A stretch of DNA of 64,000 nt, taken from NCBI GenBank assembly GCA_964565895.1, contig CAZMGT010000001.1, forward strand, positions 124,001 to 188,000, in the 5' to 3' direction. The notes beneath the pieces are model-generated. The model searched no databases, had not been told where the DNA came from, and worked only from the letters and a program-made list of their open reading frames with translations. How positions within the stretch are numbered: position 1 is the stretch's first letter; each line of letters starts with the position of its first letter. This stretch comes from CAZMGT01 sp964565895 (GTDB taxonomy: Bacteria; Armatimonadota; Zipacnadia; UBA1398; CAZMGT01). The translations under genes and the position numbers were made by a program. Shown in pieces: positions 8,886 through 17,935 of the stretch.

Positions 8886-9421
8886 GCGTCCTCCGGCCAG
8901 ACTATTACCTGGACTCGGTGCTTGAGATAACCCCGCGCTGGTTGCGGGAGAGGGGGCTGGAGGGGTTGATCGTCGACCTGGACAACACGCTCACCTCGTG
9001 GCGCGAGCGCGACGTGGGGCCGGCGGTGCGGCGCTGGCTGGAGGAGATGCGCGCGGCGGGCGTTAGGCTGATAATTTTGAGCAACTCGCGCGCCCCGCGG
9101 CGGGTGCGCGAGGTGGGCGAGCGGCTGGGCCTGCCGGCGATCGCTTGGGCATCTAAGCCCTGGCCCTGGGGCTATCGCCGGGCGCTGCGGCGGCTGGCCC
9201 TACCCGCGGAACGCGTCGCCGCGGTGGGTGACCAGTTGTTTACCGATGTGCTCGGAGGGAACTGGGTGGGGTTGACAACGATCCTCGTCAGACCGTACAC
9301 AAGCAGGGAGTTTTTCGGTAACAAGCTAATGCGCATCGCGGAGCGCATTGCCCTGCGTCGCATGGGGCTGCGCACCCCGCAAGCGACGCGCAAAACAGCG
9401 CCCGAGGAGGCGGGGCAGTGA
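8882..9421 (+). CDS. yqeG: YqeG-family HAD phosphatase
   Basis: A 179-residue HAD class IIIA phosphatase. Motif I is LIVDLDNTL (the first Asp would be the nucleophile), motif II is IILSNS, and motif III/IV is VGDQLFTDVLGGN. YqeG belongs to the group related to mitochondrial GEP4-type phosphatidylglycerophosphatases, but the substrate here is not known. The GTG start overlaps the mltG stop as GTGA (8882-8885). Context with envelope genes mltG and kdsD fits a role in lipid or envelope metabolism, which is an inference. Confidence 0.85.
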   Translation: MSVLRPDYYLDSVLEITPRWLRERGLEGLIVDLDNTLTSWRERDVGPAVRRWLEEMRAAGVRLIILSNSRAPRRVREVGERLGLPAIAWASKPWPWGYRRALRRLALPAERVAAVGDQLFTDVLGGNWVGLTTILVRPYTSREFFGNKLMRIAERIALRRMGLRTPQATRKTAPEEAGQ

Positions 9422-10374
9422 GGGAACGGGGCAAGCGCGTGCTGCGCGAGGAGGCGGAGGCCATCCTCTCCCTCGCCGAGCGTCTCGGCCCGAGCTTCGA
9501 CAAGGCCGTGGAGGCGATCCTCCGCTGCGAGGGCCGCGTGGTGGTCACGGGCATCGGCAAGTCCGGGAGCATCGCGCGGAAGATCGCCTCGACGTTCGCG
9601 AGCACGGGCACGCCGGCGCTGTTTTTGCACCCCGCCGAGGCGCACCACGGCGACTTCGGTATGCTTGTCAAAGGCGATGTGCTTTTGGCGATCTCTAAGT
9701 CGGGAAAGACAAACGAAGTGCTAAGCATGATCCCCTACGCCAAGGCCGTGGGCGTGCCGGTAATCGCCATGGTCGGCGACTTAAAGTCGCGCCTTGCCGA
9801 GCTTGCGGACATCGTCCTGGACTGCACCGTTCCCCGCGAGGCGGATTCGCTAAACCTTACCCCCACGACGAGCTCCACAGCAACGCTTGCCCTGGGCGAC
9901 GCGCTTGCTGTCACGGTCATGGACAGGCGCCAGTTTACCCCGCGCGACTTCGTCCACTTTCACCCCGGGGGCGAGCTGGGGCGCAAGCTGCTTAGGGTAA
10001 GCGATATTATGCGCACGGGCGAGAGCAACCCCGTGGTGAGCACCGAGGCCACCGTCGCCGAGGCCCTCCGCGTGATGACCGTGGCGGGCAGCGCGGGCGT
10101 GGTTAGCGTCGTTGACGACGCGGGCCGGCTTGTCGGCCTGTTTACCGACGGCGACTTGCGTCGGCACCTCATGCGCACCCCAGACCTCCTCCAGCGCAAG
10201 GTGGGCGAGGTAATGACCCCCTCGCCCACGAGCATCGAGAGCTACCGCCTGGCCACGGAAGCCCTGCGCATTCTCCACGAGAACAAATGGGACAACCTCC
10301 CCGTGGTCGACGACGACGGCCGACCGATCGGCATGCTCGATGTCCAGGACCTGCTCAATGTTAAGATTCTCTAG
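9418..10374 (+). CDS. kdsD: Arabinose-5-phosphate isomerase (KpsF/GutQ family)
   Basis: KdsD interconverts ribulose-5-phosphate and arabinose-5-phosphate, the first committed step of KDO synthesis for LPS or capsule. The 318-residue protein has an N-terminal SIS domain (VVVTGIGKSGSIARK, ISKSGKTNEV) and two C-terminal CBS repeats (VSDIMRTGESNPVV and VGEVMTPSPTSIE). The GTG start overlaps yqeG by 4 bp. Its presence is the best evidence in the window for an LPS-bearing outer membrane. Confidence 0.95.
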   Translation: MRERGKRVLREEAEAILSLAERLGPSFDKAVEAILRCEGRVVVTGIGKSGSIARKIASTFASTGTPALFLHPAEAHHGDFGMLVKGDVLLAISKSGKTNEVLSMIPYAKAVGVPVIAMVGDLKSRLAELADIVLDCTVPREADSLNLTPTTSSTATLALGDALAVTVMDRRQFTPRDFVHFHPGGELGRKLLRVSDIMRTGESNPVVSTEATVAEALRVMTVAGSAGVVSVVDDAGRLVGLFTDGDLRRHLMRTPDLLQRKVGEVMTPSPTSIESYRLATEALRILHENKWDNLPVVDDDGRPIGMLDVQDLLNVKIL

Positions 10375-13273
10375 GCTCCTGGCCCTCGTTGCCGCGCTGT
10401 GCTGGGCGGCCTGCGCCTGCGCGCAGCGGCCGGTGGGCTTGCTCGTCGGACGCTCGGCGAGCAAGCTTGGGGAAAAGTGCCTGGAGCGCGCGCTTCGCCC
10501 CCTCGGGCTAACCCTCATGCGCCAGGCGAGCGCCCTCACCGCCGCGCAGGAGGACAAGCGCCCCCGGCTGGCCATTGTCCGCGGGCGCGAGTTTTCCCAA
10601 GGCGATGTCCAAGCCATTGCCGCGTTCGTGCGCAGCGGGGGAAAACTGCTCCTTTTGGGCGATGTAGACGCGCGCGTGGCGGAGATCGTCGGGCTAAACG
10701 TGCGCGGCGCAGAACTCCCCTCCCCCGCCCCAACCGCCGCGGAGATCCCCTCCCCGCCGTTTGCGAGCTGCCCCGCGCGGATCGAGCAGTCGCCCAAAAT
10801 CCTCGTTCGCTACGGCGGCGAGCAAGCGAAGGAGTTTGGCCAGTGGAAGACGGCCGCGGGCGAGGGCACGGGCCTTGCCTTTGGCGTCGTTTGCCCGAAG
10901 GCCGTGGCTTTGTCCAGCGAGCTTGCCCCGGGCGATCCCGACGGCGCGATGCAGCTTCTCGCCGCAGCGCTGGGGGCGCTCGATGGCCAGCTTTTGCCTC
11001 ACATCGCCGCGCAACTGCTCGCCGCCGCGGGCAAGCTCGGCCGCTTCTCCGCACGGGGAATCGACGCCCTCGACCCCTACCTTCGCGACTGTGCCCAGCG
11101 CGCGGGCCGCGAGGAGCTTAGGCTGGCCGTAAACCAAGCGCTCGAGGCCTATGACGAGGCGCGACAATTGCTCGCCAGCGGCGAGTTCGCCCAGGTCATT
11201 GCCGCGGCCGTGCGCGCGCGCAAGCTTCTTCGCGCGGCATATGCGGCGACGTTTTCCGCGCGGCAGGGCGAGCTCCGCGCGGTGTGGTGCCACGTTGTCC
11301 CGGAGAGGACGTGGGAGGAGCAGGCGCGGGCCATTGCCCAGGCGGGGTTTAACGCGATCTTCGTTTACACCTCAAGCGCGGCGCACGCCTACTATCCCAG
11401 CGCGGTGCTCCCCCGCGCCCCCGATGCGCCGAAAGGCGACCCCCTGGCCGAGTGCCTGCGCGCGGCGGCCGAGGCGGGGCTGGACGTTTTCGCCTGGCAC
11501 GCCGTCTTTTACGCCCTCGACGCCGCGGACGAGCGCGCCGCGCAGCTCCGCGCGGAGGACCGCCTCGTGCGCAACGCCCAGGGCCAGCAGCTTTGCTGGC
11601 TCTGCCCCTCGCGCGAGGAAAACGTAAAGCTCGCCGGCGACGTGCTGCGCGAGCTTTTGAGCAAGTACGACCTGGCCGGCGTGGTGCTCGACTTCGTGCG
11701 CCTGCCTAACCAGGCGTTTTGCTTCTGCAACGCTTGCCGCGAGCGGTTTGAAAAGCAGCGGCAAAGCGCCGTGGGCTCCTGGCCCGCGGACGTCTCGGTG
11801 GGGCTGCTTCAAGGGGATTTTCGCCGATTTTTGCAAACGACGCTCGCCGATGCCCTCGGCGCGCTGGCTGACACGGCGCACCAGACGCGCCCCGGCTCGC
11901 TTGTCGCGGCGACGATTTTCCCCGAGCCCGAGCGCAGCGCGCTTAGCGTGGGGCAAGAGTGGCGCCGCTGGCTTAGCCTGGGCAAGCTCGACATCCTCTG
12001 CCCGCTGGACTACGAGGTGGCGCTGGAGCGGCTGCCCGCGGTCGTCGGCGAGCAAGCGGCGCTTGCCGGCGAGCGCGCCCTGCTTTGCCCGGGGTTTGAG
12101 CCCGCGCCACCGGGCGAGCCGCCCGCCGAGCCCGCCTTCCTGTGCGAGGTCATCGACGCCGCGCGCGTGGCCGGTGCGGACGGCTTTGCCCTGCGCGCGT
12201 ATAGCCAAGCGGCGCAGCGCGAGCTGTTTCCCCTTCTCGCCAGCGGGGTGTTCGCCCAGCGAACGGTCCCGCCGTATCGCGGCCCTCGGGTGCGCTGGGA
12301 GTTTGTCGGCCAGCCCCTACCCAAGGTGCAGCCGCGGCTGTTCTCCGCCGCGGCCGAGGTTCGGGCGAAGGTCTCGCTGGAAGGGAAGGGGCCGCTTGTC
12401 GCCTACTTCGAGCCCCTGGTCGGGGGCGCGCCAGAGCGGAAGTTTAACTTGCCCGAGCAAGGCGGCGAGGTCGTGGCGCGCCTGCCCGAGGGTAGATATC
12501 GCTTGGCCATTGCCCCCGCGGGCGCGGCTGGGCCGCACTGGGTGGCGCGCAGCCCGGTTATCGAAGTCGCCAACGAAAGGCGCATTGCCGAGCTCAAGGC
12601 CGCCGCGGAGCGCGCCGCACGCATTGATGTGGGGATTTTCGAAGGCGCCCGGGGCAGCCGCTCGCTGTGGCAGGAGCTGAGCCGCTATCGCAGCGAGGGC
12701 ATCGCCGTGGCCTGGGTGCGCGAGATAAGCGAAGAGGCCCTGCGCCCGCTCGATGTGCTCGTGCTCTCCGACCCCCCTGAGCGGCAAAAGTTCACCCTCG
12801 AGGCCGTGCGCGCGCTGCGCGCGTGGGTGGCCGCGGGGAAGGGCGTGCTTGCCCTGCACGAGGCCGTGCGCCTCGGGCCAGGGCAGGCGCTCTTTCCGCA
12901 GATCGCCGACCCTTCGCGCGGGGGCCGCTCGAACGCCCCTGAGGTGAAGGTCCTTCCCGCGCGGCACCCCATGCTCGAGCGCTTTACCCCGGGCCATCGC
13001 TTCCGCCTGGCCTACGCCGACCACATTTGGATGGAGCCCGGGGGGTTTGGCACAGCGCTGGTCGCCGACGCACTCGACGAGACGCACGCCGTGGTCGTCG
13101 CGGGGAACTATTTGGACGGCCGGGTCGTGCTCTGCGGGCTGGCCATGGGGTTTTCCCAGCGCGGAGAAGTTCCCATAGCCCCCGCCGAGCGCAACATTCT
13201 CATCGCCGCGGTGCGCTGGCTCGGGGGCGCGAGGCCCGCACGACCTGGCGCAAGCGCGCCGGGCGCGCCCTAG
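10358..13273 (+). CDS. Secreted GHL10-like glycoside hydrolase with flanking amidotransferase-like domains
   Basis: I start this 971-residue protein at ATG 10358, which gives a clean Sec signal (LLALVAALCWAACACAQ); six extra residues upstream from 10340 are polar. Residues about 24-220 form an amidotransferase-like Rossmann region (LAIVRGREFS, LLLLGDVD). From about 310 a GHL10/DUF187-type barrel begins (ELRAVWCHVVPERTWEEQAR), with VVLDFVRLP and a CFCNAC pair typical of these proteins. The C-terminal 200 residues again look ThuA/GATase-like (LVLSDPPERQKF, GKGVLALHE, VVVAGNYLDGRVV). The gene overlaps the end of kdsD by 17 bp but is functionally unlike it and probably acts on glycans outside the cytoplasm. 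The substrate is unknown. Confidence 0.7.
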   Translation: MLRFSRLLALVAALCWAACACAQRPVGLLVGRSASKLGEKCLERALRPLGLTLMRQASALTAAQEDKRPRLAIVRGREFSQGDVQAIAAFVRSGGKLLLLGDVDARVAEIVGLNVRGAELPSPAPTAAEIPSPPFASCPARIEQSPKILVRYGGEQAKEFGQWKTAAGEGTGLAFGVVCPKAVALSSELAPGDPDGAMQLLAAALGALDGQLLPHIAAQLLAAAGKLGRFSARGIDALDPYLRDCAQRAGREELRLAVNQALEAYDEARQLLASGEFAQVIAAAVRARKLLRAAYAATFSARQGELRAVWCHVVPERTWEEQARAIAQAGFNAIFVYTSSAAHAYYPSAVLPRAPDAPKGDPLAECLRAAAEAGLDVFAWHAVFYALDAADERAAQLRAEDRLVRNAQGQQLCWLCPSREENVKLAGDVLRELLSKYDLAGVVLDFVRLPNQAFCFCNACRERFEKQRQSAVGSWPADVSVGLLQGDFRRFLQTTLADALGALADTAHQTRPGSLVAATIFPEPERSALSVGQEWRRWLSLGKLDILCPLDYEVALERLPAVVGEQAALAGERALLCPGFEPAPPGEPPAEPAFLCEVIDAARVAGADGFALRAYSQAAQRELFPLLASGVFAQRTVPPYRGPRVRWEFVGQPLPKVQPRLFSAAAEVRAKVSLEGKGPLVAYFEPLVGGAPERKFNLPEQGGEVVARLPEGRYRLAIAPAGAAGPHWVARSPVIEVANERRIAELKAAAERAARIDVGIFEGARGSRSLWQELSRYRSEGIAVAWVREISEEALRPLDVLVLSDPPERQKFTLEAVRALRAWVAAGKGVLALHEAVRLGPGQALFPQIADPSRGGRSNAPEVKVLPARHPMLERFTPGHRFRLAYADHIWMEPGGFGTALVADALDETHAVVVAGNYLDGRVVLCGLAMGFSQRGEVPIAPAERNILIAAVRWLGGARPARPGASAPGAP

Positions 13274-13716
13274 CCCTCGCCTTCTCCCCCGCCCCGCGAC
13301 TGGTCAAGGTAGCTTTGCAAAATAAGCGCTGCCGCAAGCTGGTCGCGCACACGCTTGCGCCCCGCGCGCGAGACGTCGTCGGCAAGGAGGATTTTTTCCA
13401 CCTCGGCGGTCGTTAGCCGCTCGTCGTGAAAGGCGATGGGCAGGAGTGTCCGCTTTTCAAGCTCCCCGGCAAACCGGCGCACAGCACGTGCGGCGTGGCT
13501 CTCCTCGCCGCTTAGGCTTACGGGAAGGCCGACGACGATGAGATCCACCTTCTCCTCAGCGGCGATCGCCGCGATCTCTTCCGCAGCCTGGCGGTCGTTC
13601 CAGCGCTCGACGGTGGCTAGGGGCCGGGCGACCACTCCCGCGGCATCGCTGATCGCCAAGCCGATGCGCCGGTTGCCGTAGTCAACGCCGAGCACGCGCT
13701 TCAGAGCGACCGCCAC
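13270..13716 (-). CDS. ruvX: Putative pre-16S rRNA nuclease / Holliday-junction resolvase homologue RuvX (YqgF)
   Basis: A 148-residue RNase H-fold protein with the YqgF landmarks: LGVDYGNRRIGLAISD at the N-terminus, VVGLPVSLSGEE in the middle and DERLTTAEVEK plus RDQLAAALILQSYL towards the end. The family is linked to 5' maturation of 16S rRNA and resembles RuvC. It is convergent with the preceding gene; the two TAG stops share the palindrome CTAG (13270-13273). Confidence 0.93.
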   Translation of the reverse strand: MAVALKRVLGVDYGNRRIGLAISDAAGVVARPLATVERWNDRQAAEEIAAIAAEEKVDLIVVGLPVSLSGEESHAARAVRRFAGELEKRTLLPIAFHDERLTTAEVEKILLADDVSRAGRKRVRDQLAAALILQSYLDQSRGGGEGEG

Positions 13717-13768
13717 CCATCGCCGCGCGAGCGCGCCCGCCGGAAGCGGCGGCGGGCGGAGGGGCGAG

Positions 13769-15283
13769 CTACGCGCTGGGTTTCTTTACGTCGTGCACCT
13801 GCTTGAGCTTCCGCTGCAGCTCGGCCACGACGTCGAGGTTCTCCAGGGCGACGTTGCGCTGCTCGCGGGGATCTTTCTCCAAGTCATAAAGATGGGGGAT
13901 CCCCGGCCCGCCCCGCTTAATCTTGTCCCCCTGCTGCTTAACGTAGTCCAGGGTGAACTCGTCGGACTTGCGCACGCGCTGGAAGTAGTGCCACTTTTCG
14001 GTGCGAATTGCCCCAAAGCCGGAGTATTCGGTAAGCACAAAGTCGTGCAAACGGTCGCGTTTGCCGGTAACGAGATCCCAGAAGTTCTCGCCGTCGAGCT
14101 TTCCCTTGTGCTCCACGCCAAGGAGGCTGAGGAACGTTGCCGTGTAGTCTTTGGCGCTCACGAGGGCATCTATGCGCTTGCCGGCAAACGACTGGTCGGG
14201 ATGGCGCACGATAAGCGGCAGGCGAGCGACGCAGGAGTTAAGCAGCCCCGCCGTCTTTTGCACGCAGCCCTCCTCGCCGAGGTGCGTCCCGTGGTCCGTG
14301 CTGAACACGATAATCGTGTCGTCCAAAAGCCCCATTTTGCGCACGGCGTCGATGAACTGGCCGATCCAGTAGTCGACAAAGGTGACCTCCGCGCGGTATA
14401 GCCCGCGGATCGCCGGCAGGTCGTCGGGGCGAATGTCCTTGACGTTTACGCCGTAGCCAAAGAGAAAGCGCTCGTAGGGATAGTCGTTGTAGTACATCTG
14501 CTGAAAGCGCTTGGGGGCGTCCCAGGGCTCGTGTGGGTCGAACGTGTCGATGAACAGGAAGAAGCGCTCGGCCTCGGCGTTGCGCTCCAGCCACTTCAGC
14601 CCCGCGCGCAGGGAGCGCGCGCAGAAGTAGTCCTCCTCGCCCTTGCGGTCCTGCGTGTTGAGCAGATACTGGAGCATGTTCGCCTCATAGCGCGGGTTGC
14701 GCAGGTGGGCGGGAATGTGCTTTTTCGGGTCGAACTTCGAGCGCGGGCCCGATTGCCAGCGGTCGGTCTCTTGCCCGCGGATCCACTCCCACGAGCTAAA
14801 CCCCGTGTGGAAGTTCATGTTTGGCTTAAAGTAGTGGTAGGTGTCGGCGATGAACCCGGTGATGAACCCGTGCGCGGAGAGGATTTGGGCGAGCGTCCGC
14901 CGCCCGGGCTGAATGGGGATCCACCCCCCGTGGACCTTCATGGGGATAATGCTCTTGCCCGTGTGATATACCCTGCGGCAAGGAATGGTGGGCAGGCCGT
15001 CGGCGTAGACGTTGGTGAACATTACCCCCTCGGAGGCGAGCTTGTCTAGGTTGGGCGTCTTTACCTCGGTGTTTCCGTAGCACCCTAAGTGGTCCGCGCG
15101 AAACGTATCGGCGACGATGAAGATCATGTTCCGCGGGGTCTTCCCCGTGCCCGCGGGCTGAGCCTGGGCCAGCGCGCGGCCCCCGGCCAGTGGCGCCGCG
15201 GCAACGGCTCCGGCCACGGCCTTCAAAAAATCCCGCCTTGTCGTTCGCCCCAGTGTTGCTCGCTTGCCCTCGCGCTCTCTCAT
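13769..15283 (-). CDS. Tat-exported sulfatase-like hydrolase lacking the formylglycine Cys/Ser
   Basis: A 504-residue member of the alkaline phosphatase/sulfatase superfamily. The N-terminus has a twin-arginine signal (TTRRDFLKAV, then an Ala-rich stretch to about residue 40), so it is exported folded. The metal motif is ADTFRADHLGCYGN. Where sulfatases carry C/S-x-P-x-R, this protein has TIPCR with Thr99 in the nucleophile position. The later motif is TDHGTHLGEEG, with Glu in place of the usual second His. It shares all these changes with the protein at 36.1 kb. It may be a phosphoesterase or a noncanonical sulfatase. A divergent beta-helix gene lies 181 bp away. Confidence 0.75.
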   Translation of the reverse strand: MREREGKRATLGRTTRRDFLKAVAGAVAAAPLAGGRALAQAQPAGTGKTPRNMIFIVADTFRADHLGCYGNTEVKTPNLDKLASEGVMFTNVYADGLPTIPCRRVYHTGKSIIPMKVHGGWIPIQPGRRTLAQILSAHGFITGFIADTYHYFKPNMNFHTGFSSWEWIRGQETDRWQSGPRSKFDPKKHIPAHLRNPRYEANMLQYLLNTQDRKGEEDYFCARSLRAGLKWLERNAEAERFFLFIDTFDPHEPWDAPKRFQQMYYNDYPYERFLFGYGVNVKDIRPDDLPAIRGLYRAEVTFVDYWIGQFIDAVRKMGLLDDTIIVFSTDHGTHLGEEGCVQKTAGLLNSCVARLPLIVRHPDQSFAGKRIDALVSAKDYTATFLSLLGVEHKGKLDGENFWDLVTGKRDRLHDFVLTEYSGFGAIRTEKWHYFQRVRKSDEFTLDYVKQQGDKIKRGGPGIPHLYDLEKDPREQRNVALENLDVVAELQRKLKQVHDVKKPSA

Positions 15284-15333
15284 TTTTCTGGTTCACCTTC
15301 CCGCATACCAATCGTTAGCATTCCGCTCCCGTG

Positions 15334-15360
15334 AGTAACACGCCCGGCGACAAGTGTCAA
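15334..15360 (-). promoter_or_regulatory. Possible promoter of the sulfatase-like gene (weak -10)
   Basis: Minus strand TTGACA (15360-15355) is a perfect -35. The hexamer 17 nt downstream, TACTCA, is a poor -10. It lies about 50 nt ahead of the ATG at 15283, in the 181-bp divergent region shared with the beta-helix gene. Confidence 0.3.
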
Positions 15361-15464
15361 GCAGCAGGGAGGGCGAAGCCGGGCGGCAAAAGGTCTGGCA
15401 GCGTTGCGCAAGAATAAACGATGGCGTGCGGCGGGCCCGGCCCGCGGCGGAAAGGGGGAGAAGA

Positions 15465-17723
15465 ATGGCTTGGCGCCTCTTCTGCCTTTTCTTCTTTTTC
15501 TGCTTTAGCTGCTGCCTTGCCGCGACGAAGGAAATTTGCCTCTACGTCGCTCCGTGGGGTAGCGATGGCAACCCGGGGACAAAGTCGCGCCCCCTGGCCA
15601 CCCTTGCCCGCGCGAAAGACCTCGTCCGCCGGCTAAAAAGCGAAAACCGCCGCGCGGACATTACCGTTTTCCTCCGCGGCGGGGTATACCGGTTGACCGA
15701 GACCGTGGTGTTCACCCTCGAGGACTCCGGCGCGCCGGGCCAGACCATTACCTATGCCGCTTACCCCGGCGAGCGCCCCGTGCTCAGCGGCGCGTTGCCC
15801 ATTACGCGGTGGCGTAGGCTGCGCAACTTTCCCGAGGAGCTTCCCCAGGCTGCGCGGGGGAAGGTGTGGGTCGCCGATGTGTCTTTCCTACGCGAACTAA
15901 AGCAGCGGCAGAGGCCTTCGCCCACCGTTGCCTCGCAAATGGACAGGGGCTGGCGCTTTTTTACCCTCTACCAGGGCGAAAAGCGCCTTCTGCGCGCGCG
16001 GAGCAAGGGGTTTACCCTCGTTAGGCGGCGCGCGCGGGGGGATGACCCGTGCGTATTCGCTTTTCCCCAGGGCGTGCTGGGCAACTGGCCCGATGTCAAA
16101 GAGGCGGAGCTGGCACTTATTCCCGGGCGAATTTGGGTAAGCAACATTCTCCCGTTAGACTGGGTGGATGAAAAGGCAGGCTTAGCGCGGACGACTGTCC
16201 CCAGCACCTATCCCTTGCTGCCGCCCACGCCCAATGCCCTGGCCGACCGGCCCACGGCGTGGGTGGAAAATGCCCTCGCTCTGCTCGACGAGCCCGGGGA
16301 GTGGGTTTTAGACAGCAAAGACGCAAAGCTCTATCTCTGGCCGCTGAACGACGAGCCAAAGGACATCCTCGCGCCCGTGCTCACCGAGCTCGTCCGCGTC
16401 GAGGGTGAGATCGATTACGACGGCCCGCAGGACGTGCCCGTGCGCAACCTTGTCTTCCGCGGGCTTACGTTTGCCCACGGCGACCGCTTTCCTTGGCACG
16501 GAGGCACCGGCTGGGGGCTGCAGCACGATTGGGAGAGGTTCGACAGCCCCTCGGCCATGGTGCGCTTCCGCGGGGCAGAGAATTGCGCCGTGGAGGACTG
16601 CCACTTTACCGCAGCGGGGAGCTCCGGCTTGCGCCTGGACCTCTACTGCCAAAAAATCCGCATCGTGGGCAACCACTTCGAGCACCTGGGTGGAGTCGCT
16701 GTCCTCCTTGCCGGCTATGGCCCGGGGACAAAGGATGTCAATCGCAAAAATGAGGTCTCAAACAACCTCATCCACAACATCGGCGAGCTATATTGGGGCT
16801 CGCCCGCGATCTTCGTGTGGCAAAGCGGCGACAACCGCATCGCCCACAATCATATCTACAACGTCCCCTATTCCGGTATTTGCGTTACCGGGCGGATTGT
16901 TTGGGACCCAAACGGCAGGGGCCAGTGCTCGCGGACGATCCGCTGGCGCGAGGTGGGCGGCGTCGAGGTGGCGCAGCGCTTTCGCGGCCGCGACGGAACG
17001 TGGCCCGAGCGCGAGAGGTTCCTCCACGCGCGCAACAACCTTGTCTTTCGCAACGATATCCACGACGTAACCCAAGTCTGCGGCGATGGAAACTGCATCT
17101 ACGTCTCGGGCGCGGGAGCGGGAAACGTGGTCCTCGAGAACTACTGCCATGACTGCCCCGGGCCGCGCCTATTCAGCGTTATCCGCTGCGACGACGACCA
17201 GCACGAGACGCTCATCAAGCGCAACATTATCTTCCGCTGCTACGATGGCCGCGGCGAAGGGATCATCAGCAAGGGCAAAAACGACATTATCGAAAACATC
17301 GTCGCCGACTTGCGCGACACCGCAGGCCATCGTGGCTACCTGGTCTTTCCCTGGGGCGATATCTCCGGCTCGACGATTCAGCGCAATGTGTTTTACTCGT
17401 GCAAGGCCGGGCAGCTTGTCTGTAACGAGGGAAGTGCGCCCAGGCGGCGGCAGCCCCCGAAGCTGAAGGACACGAACACCGACTATAACATCTACTTCTG
17501 CACCGAAGATCCCGAATGGGGCGAGCGGCATCTGCGCGAGGCGCGCAGGGTCGGGGTGGAGGAGCATAGCATTTGCGCCGACCCCATGTTTTTCGACCTG
17601 GAGCACGAGGACTTTCGCTTTCGCCCCGGCTCGCCCGCGCTAAAGCTGGGCATTGCCCAGCCCATCTCTGTAAGCGAAACGGGCCTCGAGCCCCGTTATC
17701 GCCAGCGGCTGGAAGGGAAGTAG
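15465..17723 (+). CDS. Secreted right-handed parallel beta-helix protein
   Basis: The ATG at 15465 follows GGGGAG by 4 nt and gives a 752-residue protein with a signal peptide (LFCLFFFFCFSCCLA). The early segment VAPWGSDGNPGTKSRPLATL is typical of DUF1565/pectate-lyase-like beta-helix proteins. The middle and C-terminal parts contain repeated N-x-I/F-x-N turns (NNLIHNIG, NHIYNVPYSGI, NDIHDVTQ, NIIFRCYDG) of stacked coils. Such proteins bind or cleave polysaccharides; the active site and substrate cannot be read here. It lies in the glycan island, divergent from a sulfatase-like gene and upstream of a decayed transporter. Confidence 0.75.
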   Translation: MAWRLFCLFFFFCFSCCLAATKEICLYVAPWGSDGNPGTKSRPLATLARAKDLVRRLKSENRRADITVFLRGGVYRLTETVVFTLEDSGAPGQTITYAAYPGERPVLSGALPITRWRRLRNFPEELPQAARGKVWVADVSFLRELKQRQRPSPTVASQMDRGWRFFTLYQGEKRLLRARSKGFTLVRRRARGDDPCVFAFPQGVLGNWPDVKEAELALIPGRIWVSNILPLDWVDEKAGLARTTVPSTYPLLPPTPNALADRPTAWVENALALLDEPGEWVLDSKDAKLYLWPLNDEPKDILAPVLTELVRVEGEIDYDGPQDVPVRNLVFRGLTFAHGDRFPWHGGTGWGLQHDWERFDSPSAMVRFRGAENCAVEDCHFTAAGSSGLRLDLYCQKIRIVGNHFEHLGGVAVLLAGYGPGTKDVNRKNEVSNNLIHNIGELYWGSPAIFVWQSGDNRIAHNHIYNVPYSGICVTGRIVWDPNGRGQCSRTIRWREVGGVEVAQRFRGRDGTWPERERFLHARNNLVFRNDIHDVTQVCGDGNCIYVSGAGAGNVVLENYCHDCPGPRLFSVIRCDDDQHETLIKRNIIFRCYDGRGEGIISKGKNDIIENIVADLRDTAGHRGYLVFPWGDISGSTIQRNVFYSCKAGQLVCNEGSAPRRRQPPKLKDTNTDYNIYFCTEDPEWGERHLREARRVGVEEHSICADPMFFDLEHEDFRFRPGSPALKLGIAQPISVSETGLEPRYRQRLEGK

Positions 17724-17935
17724 GGGGCAAGCGCCGGGGTGCACTGGTCGGGAGCCGCCGCTTCCCTGCCTATCCGCCCTGCGCCGCTTGGCACACGGGC
17801 ACAGGATTCCCACCCGCGCTGGGGGAAGAGCACTGTGCTGCGGCTCAAGCGCGATGCACGAGCCCAGGCCCCACAGCGCGGAGCGCGCGGGCCCGAGCAC
17901 GAGCGGGTGCGCCAGCGCTTGACCGGTGGCTCTCT